A DNA stretch of 64,000 bases, taken from contig CAVXVA010000001.1 of the NCBI GenBank assembly GCA_963765075.1, positions 682,001-746,000 of the forward strand, in the 5' to 3' direction. The notes beneath the pieces were generated by a model. It searched no databases and was not told the origin of the DNA. It was given only the letters and a program-made list of their open reading frames with translations. Below, piece after piece: positions 56,523 through 64,000 of the stretch. Every line of letters begins with the position of its first letter. Position 1 is the first letter of the stretch. This DNA is from JAENVU01 sp963765075. Lineage in GTDB: Bacteria > Actinomycetota > Acidimicrobiia > IMCC26256 > JAENVU01. Both the position numbers and the translations under genes were made by a program.

Positions 56523-56795
56523 CTACGAAGGGTCGTGCGGGTAGTCGTCGTCGACCTCGGCGTCCTCTTCTTCGGGCGCGAGGATCTGGCCGTCGGCATG
56601 CTTCACGGCGAGGTCGTCGATCACACACTCCACACCGTCGACTTCGGCCCACGCCCGAGCCACCTCGGCCGCAGCCTCGGTGCTCTCGCACGCCTCCCGC
56701 TGTACCAACTCGCCGTCCCGGTAGACGAGGACTTCGACCGCCAGCGCTTCCGCGCCGGAATCGGTGGACCCCACACCTCTCGTTTCTCTCTTCAT
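56523..56795 (-). CDS. small hypothetical protein (90 aa)
   Basis: A 90-residue protein: ALAVEVLVYRDGELVQREACES, then a helical acidic part, ending APEEEDAEVDDDYPHDPS. It looks like a small alpha/beta domain with a disordered acidic tail. No family is recognised. ATG at 56795 has a weak GGGT site. It converges on the DUF4832 gene (23-base gap) and lies downstream of the acyl-CoA dehydrogenase gene. Confidence 0.5.
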   Translation of the reverse strand: MKRETRGVGSTDSGAEALAVEVLVYRDGELVQREACESTEAAAEVARAWAEVDGVECVIDDLAVKHADGQILAPEEEDAEVDDDYPHDPS

Positions 56796-56856
56796 ACCCG
56801 TCAGCGTGCTCGGACCGGCCAACGACGACAAGGGGCAAAGGTCCTCGCGGGAGTGT

Positions 56857-58587
56857 TCAGGGTGCGAGTTGGTAGGTGTCCATCAGCGCGGAGGCCTCGT
56901 CCCACACGGTGGCGAACCGGGCCGGGTCACTGTGGGGCCGTTGCACCATGTGGAGTGCGAACTCCGCCTGCTTCTCGGAGGTGGCGGATTTGCCGTGCAG
57001 GCGGGTGGCGCCTGCTGAGAAGTCGCGGACAAAGACGTCGAAGATCTGCTCGGTCACCGACTCGCTGATGCCGTGCAGCTCCACGTTCTCCAGGATGAGT
57101 TGCCCGTAGACCACCAACGAGAACAGCTCGCCGAGCGCGAGTAGGAAGTCGATGTCGGTGGCCTGGGCTCCCTCGGGAGCCGCGGCCTCGAGCATGGACC
57201 GGAACGTCTCGACCTGGCTCCGGAAGATCTCGACGTTGGGGGTCCGGAACCGATCGAAGGTCTCCGCCCAATCGTGGAAACGGATCTTGCCGAGCCCGCG
57301 CGTCGGCGCCTGTTCGAAGAGGTACGCGTCGTGGGTGGCGTCCTGACGAACGGGCACCGGCGCGTACTCCTGGGGCGCGAAGAAGTAGTTCGCCATGAAC
57401 TTCACGATGAGCGCGATGTTCACGTGCACGGTGCCTTCGAGTTTGGGCAGGGCGCGAATGTGGCGCGCCGCCATCTGGAAGTAGGTGTCCGCCTCGAATC
57501 CCTTGGCCGCGATCACGTCCCACAGCGCGTTGATGACCTGCTCGCCTTCGGTCGTCACCTTCATCTTCACAAGCGGGTTATAGAGCAGGTACCGCCGATC
57601 GTCGTCCGACGCGGAGCGCATGTAGTCGTTGGCGCGCATCGCGAACAGCTTCATGGCGGTGAGGCGGGCGTACGCGTCGACGAAGAGCTGGCGCACGTGG
57701 CCGAAGTCGGTGACGAGTCCGCCGTAGAGACTCCGGTGACCGGCGTGGTCGATGGCCTCGTGAAACGCGTGCGTGCAGATCCCGATCGATGCCCACCCGA
57801 GGTTGTACTTACACACGTTGATGGTGTTCAGCGCGACGTTCCACGCCTCCGGGCCGCGCACCAGGATGTCGGCGTCGGTGATCGGGTAATCGTGCAGGGA
57901 GAACGCCGAGACGTACATCGGTGAATGCACGGTGTTCTTCTCGAGTTCGTAGGCATCGTGCTTGCTCTCGACCACGAAGAACACGTACTCGGTCTCGGCC
58001 TCGGGGTCGTCGTTCGCGATCCGTCCGAACACCGACACGAGCGCGGCTTCGTTCCCATTGCCGATGTAGTACTTGCTGCCGTTCGCGACATACGTACCGT
58101 CGCCCGTCGGGGTGAGGGCCATCTCGCTGGAGTAGATGTCGGCGCCGTGCTCCTTCTCGGAAAGACCGAACGCGAAGATGCCGCCCGCGCGCAACAGTTG
58201 TGCGGTGCGCGCCTTCACCGCCTCGTTCTCGCCCATCCAGATCGGTCCGAGACCGAGCATCGACACCTGCCACGCGTACCAGTACCCGAGGCTGTAGAAC
58301 GCGGTGATCTCACTGAAGTGACAGTTGCGCCACGTGTCCCACCGGGCGTCGTCCGGCCCGTAGCCGGCGGGCGTCATCAGCGTGGCGAACGCCTCCGACT
58401 CGCCGAGGAACCGGCAGAAGTCGGCGTACCAAACCCCGGCGTTGTCCTCGCTGGTAATGCGGTCCTTGCCGAGCGACTCGAAGTAGGTGATGGTCGCGAT
58501 CATGAGGTCGCGAGACTTCGCGTCGAGTTCGCTCGGTGCGTACGCATGCGGGTTGAGCAGGATCCCGGGATGGGCGGTGGGGTTCAT
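56857..58587 (-). CDS. acyl-CoA dehydrogenase (long, oxidase-like)
   Basis: A 576-residue flavoprotein of the acyl-CoA dehydrogenase family, longer than the usual ~380 residues. The FAD/substrate region reads FGLSEKEHGADIYSSEMAL and GSKYYIGNGNEAALVSVFGRI; the helical C-terminus is extended as in acyl-CoA oxidase-type members. It should form an enoyl-CoA from an acyl-CoA, but I cannot pin the catalytic Glu. The ATG follows GAGGAG. It is divergent from the TPP-enzyme operon, sharing a 208-base promoter region. Confidence 0.88.
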   Translation of the reverse strand: MNPTAHPGILLNPHAYAPSELDAKSRDLMIATITYFESLGKDRITSEDNAGVWYADFCRFLGESEAFATLMTPAGYGPDDARWDTWRNCHFSEITAFYSLGYWYAWQVSMLGLGPIWMGENEAVKARTAQLLRAGGIFAFGLSEKEHGADIYSSEMALTPTGDGTYVANGSKYYIGNGNEAALVSVFGRIANDDPEAETEYVFFVVESKHDAYELEKNTVHSPMYVSAFSLHDYPITDADILVRGPEAWNVALNTINVCKYNLGWASIGICTHAFHEAIDHAGHRSLYGGLVTDFGHVRQLFVDAYARLTAMKLFAMRANDYMRSASDDDRRYLLYNPLVKMKVTTEGEQVINALWDVIAAKGFEADTYFQMAARHIRALPKLEGTVHVNIALIVKFMANYFFAPQEYAPVPVRQDATHDAYLFEQAPTRGLGKIRFHDWAETFDRFRTPNVEIFRSQVETFRSMLEAAAPEGAQATDIDFLLALGELFSLVVYGQLILENVELHGISESVTEQIFDVFVRDFSAGATRLHGKSATSEKQAEFALHMVQRPHSDPARFATVWDEASALMDTYQLAP

Positions 58588-58795
58588 GGGACTCCTCGTG
58601 GCTGAAACCGGAACCCGACGCTATGCGAAGGACCTGGCGGGGCCCTGACCCTCGGAATCCAGGCTCGATGGGGCTCCCGACCCGATCGCCACGTCGAGCC
58701 GGATGGGACTTCAGCCCCTGGCCCGCCGCGGCCGCCCGACGGACGATGTCGGTCGAGGCGGCGCGCACGCGCGGCCGAGTGCGACGGGGAAGGCG

Positions 58796-60551
58796 ATGAC
58801 CAAGATGCTGGGTGGAGAGCGGGTCGTGCAGATGCTCGAGGCCGAGGGGGTCGACACGGTGTTCGGCATCATCGACGGCTCCTACTTCGGGCTCTATTCC
58901 ACCTTGCGTGACCATGGCATTCGGCTCATCACCCCGCGGCACGAGACGACGGCCGTGCACATGGCCGGTGCCTACGCCCGTCTCACCGGTCGGCTCGGCG
59001 TGTGCATCGCCAGCAACGGGCCGGGCGTTGCGAACGCGCTGCCCGGAGTGGCCGTCGAGAACGGCGAGGGCAACCGCGTGCTGCTCATCACGAGCTGGCG
59101 ACGCTCACCCATCGTGGGACCCGATCGTGGTGGCACCTATCAGTACTTCGACCAGGTTGCGGTGACGCGACCGATGACGAAGTGGAGCGGTGCCGCGATG
59201 AGTGACGAGCGCGTTCCGGAGATGCTGAGACGAGCGCTGCGCATCTCGTGGCACGGCCGACCCGGCGTGGTGCACGTGTGCATCCCCGAGGACGTCCTGA
59301 ACGGCGAGTTCGATCCCCCGGTCACCCCCGATCCCGTTCCCGCGCGGTACCGCCGGCAGGCGCCGGTCGCGCCCGATCCGATCGCCGTACGCCGCGCCGC
59401 GGACATGCTGACCGACGCCGAGCTCCCGATGATCCACGCCGGCAGTGGCGTCCTCCACGCCGGCGCGGCAGCCGAGCTCCGCGCCCTGGCCGAACTGCTG
59501 CGGGCACCCGTGACCACGAGTTGGGGCGCACGCGACGTGATCGACGAGCGCGCCTTCGTCGCGGTTCCCATGCCCTACGTCGAGCTCATCAAACGGGTGC
59601 GCAACGATGCCGACGTCGTCCTTGCGGTGGGTGCCCGCTTCGGCGAAACCGATTGGTGGGGCAAGCCCCCGCACTGGCGGGCCGCCGCCGAGCAACAGGT
59701 GATCCAGGTCGACGTCGACGAGGAGATGCTCGGCCTCAACAAGCCGATCGATCTCGGGATCGTGGCCGACGCTCGGGCATTCCTCACCGCGCTCATCGGC
59801 GAGCTGGCCGAGCGGGACTTCTCGCATCGGGCCCTCCGGCGGGAGGACAAGCTGAGCGACTACGAAGCCGAGCGCCGCGATGCACGAGCAGCCCTCGACG
59901 CCGTACGCGCCGCCGTCGGTGCACCGATCCATTCCGCCCACGTCGCGCCGATCTGTCAGGACGTCTTCGCCGACGACGCCGTCCTCGTGATCGACGGGGG
60001 CAACACCGCGATCTGGGCCAACCTGTACCACGAGGCTCGGGTGCCGCACACGCTCATGTCCACCTGGAAGTTCGGGATGCTCGGCGCCTGCACGGGCCAG
60101 GCGCTGGGCGCACAGGCGGCCTTCCCCGACCGCCGCGTCTACTGCATCACCGGCGACGGCGCGATGGGCTTCCATCCCCAGGAGATCGAAACCGCGATCC
60201 GGAACGACCTGCCGGTCGTGTTCGTCGTACTGAGCGACCGCGCGTGGGGGATGGTGAAGGTGAACCAGGAGTTCGCCATCGACGCCGATCGACTGCTGAC
60301 CGACGGCGAACTCCCCGCCGAAGCCCACATCAATACGGATCTCGGCGAAATCCGCTGGGACCTCCTCGCCCAGAGCATGGGCGCGCACGGTGAGCGCGGT
60401 CGCGACCCCGGACGAGCTCCGGCCCGCGCTCGAGCGGTGCCTGGCCGCTGGCCGATGTGCCGTCGTGCACGTGGACGTCGACGCGAAAGCCCACAAATTC
60501 GCGCCGAACCTGATGACGTTCAAGGAGATGCACGCGGAGCCGGCCGGATGA
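58796..60551 (+). CDS. TPP-dependent acetolactate-synthase-like enzyme, one frameshift
   Basis: About 584 residues after removing one extra base near 60397 (GAGCGCGGTCGCG for GAGCGCGTCGCG). The N-terminal Pyr domain has the catalytic Glu in RHETTAVHMAGAYAR; the C-terminal PP domain has GDGAMGFHPQEIETA, with LSDRAWG in place of the usual N-N. The family includes acetolactate synthases and benzoylformate-type decarboxylases; the closest role is unknown. The repaired C-terminus ends FAPNLMTFKEMHAEPAG. ATG follows GGGGAAGG. The next gene starts 9 bases later. Confidence 0.85.
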
Positions 60552-60560
60552 CACACCGCC

Positions 60561-61533
60561 GTGACGCCTGACCCGCACATCGATCGATCGGTGCTCGTGA
60601 CGGGCGCGGCGGGTTACCTCGGCCGTCAGCTGGTCGACGGGTTGGCCGGGGTCGGGTTCACGACGATCATCGCCCTCGACGTCCGCGACCAACCGGTCGA
60701 GGACCGCGTCGCCGGCGTGGTGTACCGGACCGCCGACATCCGTGATCCGACCCTCGTCGACCTGCTGCGGGAACACGCGGTCGACTCCGTCGCCCACCTC
60801 GCGGCCATCGTCAACCCGGCGAAGGGGAGTTCACGCGAGCTCGAGCACTCGATCGACGTGCTCGGCACCGAGAACGTGCTGCGGGCCTGCATCGATGCGG
60901 GCGTGGGCCAGCTCGTCGTCACCAGCAGCGGCGCGGCGTACGGCTACCACGCCGACAATCCCGTGCCACTCTCGGAGTCCGACGCGCTGCGCGGCAACCG
61001 CGAGTTCGCGTACTCGGATCACAAGCGTCAGGTCGAAGAACTACTCGCTCGGGGGCGGGTCGAGCATCCGGAGCTTCGCCAGCTGGTCTTCCGACCCGGC
61101 GCCATCCTCGGCGACACCACCCACAACCAGATCACCGACCTCTTCGAGCAGAAGGTCGTGCTCGGCGTCGCCGGGTCCGACGCGCCGTTCACCTTCGTCT
61201 GGGACCGCGACGTCGTGGCCTGCATTGTCAAGGGCGTGGTCGAACGCGGCATCGGGGACCTTCAACCTGGCCGGCGACGGCACGACCTCGATGCCCGAGA
61301 TCGCCCGCCGGCTCGGCAAGCGCTACGTACCGCTCCCCGCGTGGCTGATCCGGGCGGCGCTGGCCGTGCTGCATCCACTCGGTCTGAGCCAGTACGGGCC
61401 CGAGCAGGTCGACTTCCTCCGCTACCGGCCGGTGTTGTCGAACACGCGACTGAAGGACGAGTTCGGGTATTCGCCGCAACGGTCGAGCACCGAGGTGTTC
61501 GAGCAGTACTGCACCGCCCGCGGCTATGGCTGA
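60561..61533 (+). CDS. NAD-dependent epimerase/dehydratase family protein, one frameshift
   Basis: About 323 residues after removing one G from a GGGG run at 61253-61256 (ERGIGTFNLAGDGTTS). It has the extended-SDR glycine motif TGAAGYLG, the SSGAAYGYH region and Y-x3-K as YSDHK. The C-terminus (MPEIARRLGKRYVPLPAWL) is typical of nucleotide-sugar epimerases and 3-beta-HSD-like enzymes. The GTG at 60561 is the start; the last 8 bases overlap the following SDR gene. The substrate is unknown. Confidence 0.82.
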
Positions 61534-62321
61534 GCGCTTCGACGTCGCCGGCCGTTCGGTCGTGATCACCGGCGCCGCCGGTGGCATCGGGAGCGCGCTC
61601 GCTCGACGGTTCGCGACCGCCGGAGCGCGAGTCGCGCTCCTCGACCGCGACGAGGATGGCCTGGACGAGCTGGCCCACGCGCTCCGCCGCGGACGTGATC
61701 GCGGTTCCGTGTGACGTGACCTCCCTCGACGACTGTTCCTTGGCCGTCGGTCGGATCGTGGCCGAGTGGGGTGGTGTCGACGTGCTGATCAACAACGCGG
61801 GGATCACCCACATCAGCCCGTTCGGCGCCACCGATATCGATGTGTTCCGCCGAGTGATGGACGTCAACTTCTTCGGCGCGCTCAACATGACGAGCGTCGC
61901 GCTCGCCTCGCTCCTCGAGCGGCGCGGTCAGATCGTGGTGATGTCGAGCGTCGCCGGCTTCGCTCCGTTGGTGCTCCGCACCGGGTATTCGGCGAGCAAG
62001 CACGCGCTCCACGGATGCTTCGACTCACTGCGAGCCGAGCTGCGTGACAGCGGGGTCGGCGTCACGCTCGTGTGTCCTTCGTTCGTGCGCACCGCGATCG
62101 GCGACCACGCGCTCGGTGCGCATGGCGGCGCGCAGACCCATACGCGCACCGAGACAGGCGTGCCGGCCGATCCGGCCGACCTGGCCGATGCCGTGTTCGA
62201 GGCCACGGTGCGCCGCCGCCGTCTCCTGCTGCCTTCGCGCACGGCGAAGCTCTCGTACGTGATGACGCGCGTGTGGCCGGCCCGCTACGAGCAGATGATG
62301 ACGAGGCGAATCCCATTGTGA
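61526..62321 (+). CDS. short-chain dehydrogenase, one frameshift
   Basis: About 264 residues. The N-terminal frame gives TGAAGGIGSALARRFATAGARVALLDRD; the frame changes near 61685, then VDVLINNAGITHISPFG, the catalytic Ser in VVMSSVAG and Y-x3-K as YSASK follow. The length is 3n+1, consistent with one inserted base. It is the third gene of the TPP-epimerase-SDR operon, so all three probably act in one pathway, perhaps assembling or modifying an acyl or polyketide-like chain. Confidence 0.82.
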
Positions 62322-62668
62322 CCAACCTCGAACTGCGCCGGGTTGTGAGTTCCGGACAACTTTGGAGCGCGAGGTGAGTCAGGTCTTCCCGTATGCGACT
62401 GACCTCGTGATCGGCCAGACCCGCTGACATTCTCTCGACGGCTGGCGCTCAAGCGACGAGCATGGGGCTACCAGCCCGATCAGTCCGCTTCTCGCTCGAT
62501 CTGGCCGAGCTGGCGGACGAGCGCGTACCCGTTGGCGGTGTGTGGTCTTCCAACGCGCGTTGGACGTCGTCTTGGACCAAGTCGGAGTCGGACAACGCGT
62601 CGTTCAACCGCGGGTCCGAAGTCACGAACTCGCTCACGTGTCGCGACGGGTTCAGATGCGTTGAGTGT
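62322..62668. other. gap with no confident gene
   Basis: This 347-base stretch separates the converging SDR and carboxypeptidase genes. On the minus strand, a GTG frame ending at 62449 starts SEFVTSDPRLNDALSDSD and looks helical and acidic, and a shift in frame near 62545 would continue ANGYALVRQLGQ. It could be a small broken gene of 50-60 residues, but there is no ribosome site and no family. I see no terminator. Confidence 0.3.
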
Positions 62669-63946
62669 CTAGCGTCCGCCGCGACCGCGGAAGCGACCCA
62701 CCTGCGCCTCGACGCGTTTCACCAGCCGACTCCACGGTCCGAACGGTCCCCAGATCTCCCAGGGGAAGAGTCGGCGCCACAACTTCTTGAGGAGATCGCG
62801 AATCACATGGACGATCCAGCACCACATGACCTGCCACCGGGTCGGTGTCGCCCACTCGACCAGCGCCAGTAGGCCGGAGTCGACATCGAGGATCATCTGC
62901 TCCATGTCGGCCCAGGACGGGAAGAACGTGGCCTGCTTGTTGAACTCGATCACGAAGCCGTTCAGTTGCCCACGCGCAGGGTTGAGGAACTCGCGTGTGA
63001 ACGCCCAGTCCTCGCTCGTACCCGATGTCGGGTATGACGATGCCCACAGCCAGAACCCCTGAGCGATGACGTAACCCTGCTGGCGCACCGCGTTGATGCC
63101 GTCGCGAATCACGGCCGCGCCTGCCTGCAGTTCAGTGAGCCGGGTTCCGGGCATGTACTCCCGGTAGACGTCGCCGGGGACCCCGCGCTTACCAGCCCAT
63201 GCTGGATTCTTGAACGACATCGTCGGGTCGGTTGCCTGGTTCTCGTCGCTCCCCCACGGGTACAGCACGTCACCCGAATAGGAGTGCACGTCGACGAAGT
63301 ACCGCGCGTTTGGGAAACGATCGACGAGCCATTGGACGTTGCGAGACTCGGGTTCGGAAAACGGCCCGGTGCCGTGAAACAGAGAGTTGCCAGGATCGGT
63401 CGACGCGAGCGTGTTCATGTTGGCAGCTGGAGAGAACGCGACCGGGAAATCCCAGAGGAAGTCGTAGTTGCGGTTGACGTCGACTCCGATGCGCGCCGGG
63501 TCGCCTCCGGAGCTGGCCGGGTTCCGGTTCTTGCGCCACATCGCTTGCGTGGTGCCCGCCGCGCCCGCCATCGAGTAAGCCCGGCCGTCGGGGTTGATGT
63601 CCGGGAACACGACGACGTCGGTGCGTTCCACGATGTGCTGCACCGCGTCGGCCGAGAACGTCTTCGCGCCGTACGTGAGACCTTGGTTCGATGTGTATGC
63701 CGCAAGCAGATCGGCCGCGAGGTTTACCAGGGTGTCCGGTCCTCCCCACTCGCGTGCGTGGACGCCACTCACGAACACGAACGCGGGTCGGCAATCGAAG
63801 CCCGCGGCGTTGCTGATCCGCAACGCGTGACTCCAGTTGCCATCGTGAGTGACGTTCGGCAACGGGATCAGTTCGGTGATGGCTGGGTATTGCCTGGCGA
63901 GCCCCTTGAGCGCGGATTCGATCTCAACGATGTTGAGAAAGCTCAT
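62669..63946 (-). CDS. M14 zinc carboxypeptidase
   Basis: A 425-residue metallocarboxypeptidase. Zinc ligands are HAREW (H-x2-E) and the His in VDVHSYSG; substrate recognition is DVNRNYDF; and the catalytic Glu lies in FVIEFNK followed by ATFFPSW. The family removes C-terminal residues from peptides. No N-terminal signal peptide is visible, unlike most secreted relatives. The last ~55 residues (VMWCWIVHVIRDLLKKLWRRLF...) form a Trp/Arg-rich amphipathic tail that is not part of the catalytic fold. ATG follows GAGGGG. Confidence 0.92.
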   Translation of the reverse strand: MSFLNIVEIESALKGLARQYPAITELIPLPNVTHDGNWSHALRISNAAGFDCRPAFVFVSGVHAREWGGPDTLVNLAADLLAAYTSNQGLTYGAKTFSADAVQHIVERTDVVVFPDINPDGRAYSMAGAAGTTQAMWRKNRNPASSGGDPARIGVDVNRNYDFLWDFPVAFSPAANMNTLASTDPGNSLFHGTGPFSEPESRNVQWLVDRFPNARYFVDVHSYSGDVLYPWGSDENQATDPTMSFKNPAWAGKRGVPGDVYREYMPGTRLTELQAGAAVIRDGINAVRQQGYVIAQGFWLWASSYPTSGTSEDWAFTREFLNPARGQLNGFVIEFNKQATFFPSWADMEQMILDVDSGLLALVEWATPTRWQVMWCWIVHVIRDLLKKLWRRLFPWEIWGPFGPWSRLVKRVEAQVGRFRGRGGR

Positions 63947-64000
63947 GACCGACCCCTCGCTCCGGGATCTCTGCCGACCTTGCGACCGATGCCGGTCGGC

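Noticed and set aside
62062..62430. A 122-residue minus-strand frame near the SDR 3' end
   Set aside because: It is mostly antisense to the SDR; the short helical N-terminus has no support.
1..64000. CRISPR arrays, tRNA/rRNA genes, IS elements or prophage
   Set aside because: No spaced repeats, no cloverleaf or rRNA sequence, and no transposase or integrase found by reading both strands.

Overview
The window is high-GC DNA from an actinomycete-like bacterium. Supporting traits are GTG starts, GGAGG-type ribosome sites, many ATGA/GTGA start-stop overlaps, lipobox proteins, and F420/luciferase-type and deazaflavin-dependent enzyme families. The gene mix (nitronate monooxygenase, crotonases, P450s, several carotenoid-cleavage-family oxygenases, FGE-free oxidative catabolism) fits the class Acidimicrobiia or a relative. 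That placement is inference; no rRNA or other marker gene is present.

Region 1 (1-16.7 kb) is a catabolic island. A leftward operon encodes an unknown protein, a Rieske oxygenase, an amidohydrolase, an SDR, a ThuA-like protein, a P450 and the start of a second amidohydrolase. Divergent from it, across a 33-bp palindrome, are two carotenoid-cleavage-family oxygenases. A second leftward operon runs TetR regulator, third carotenoid-cleavage oxygenase, LivK-type binding protein, fused LivHM permease (one frameshift), LivG and LivF. The palindrome at 6338-6370 recurs in degenerate form over the TetR start at 16723-16741. The two operons and the divergent pair therefore probably form one regulon that imports a hydrophobic alkene-containing compound (apocarotenoid, stilbenoid or similar; substrate not determinable) and degrades it oxidatively.

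Region 2 (16.8-34.8 kb) holds a patatin-like hydrolase, a second P450, a lipoprotein, a large secreted protein with six neocarzinostatin-like repeats and two Calx-beta domains, nitronate monooxygenase plus enoyl-CoA hydratase, an ArsR/SRPBCC pair, a PPOX/TetR/DUF2461 operon divergent from a luciferase-like monooxygenase, a crotonase and MFS exporter, a seven-repeat Cys-pair propeller lipoprotein, a second LivK-like lipoprotein and a 51-residue membrane protein.

Region 3 (35-51.2 kb) has two heavy-metal-type RND pumps flanking an unusually short adaptor lipoprotein, a two-permease ABC exporter with a lipoprotein, a deazaflavin-dependent reductase, a GGDEF-EAL protein and a cyclase-AAA-TPR regulator. 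One RND gene, the ABC exporter and the cyclase gene carry many single-base frameshifts, while neighbouring genes are intact. This looks more like local consensus error or very recent decay than old pseudogenes.

Region 4 (51.3-64 kb) holds a secreted nuclease with an Excalibur domain, a DUF1295 membrane protein, small proteins, MgtC, a CoA-binding protein, a DUF4874/DUF4832 lipoprotein, an acyl-CoA dehydrogenase, a TPP enzyme-epimerase-SDR operon (each with one frameshift) and an M14 carboxypeptidase. I see no tRNA, rRNA, IS element, phage or CRISPR array.
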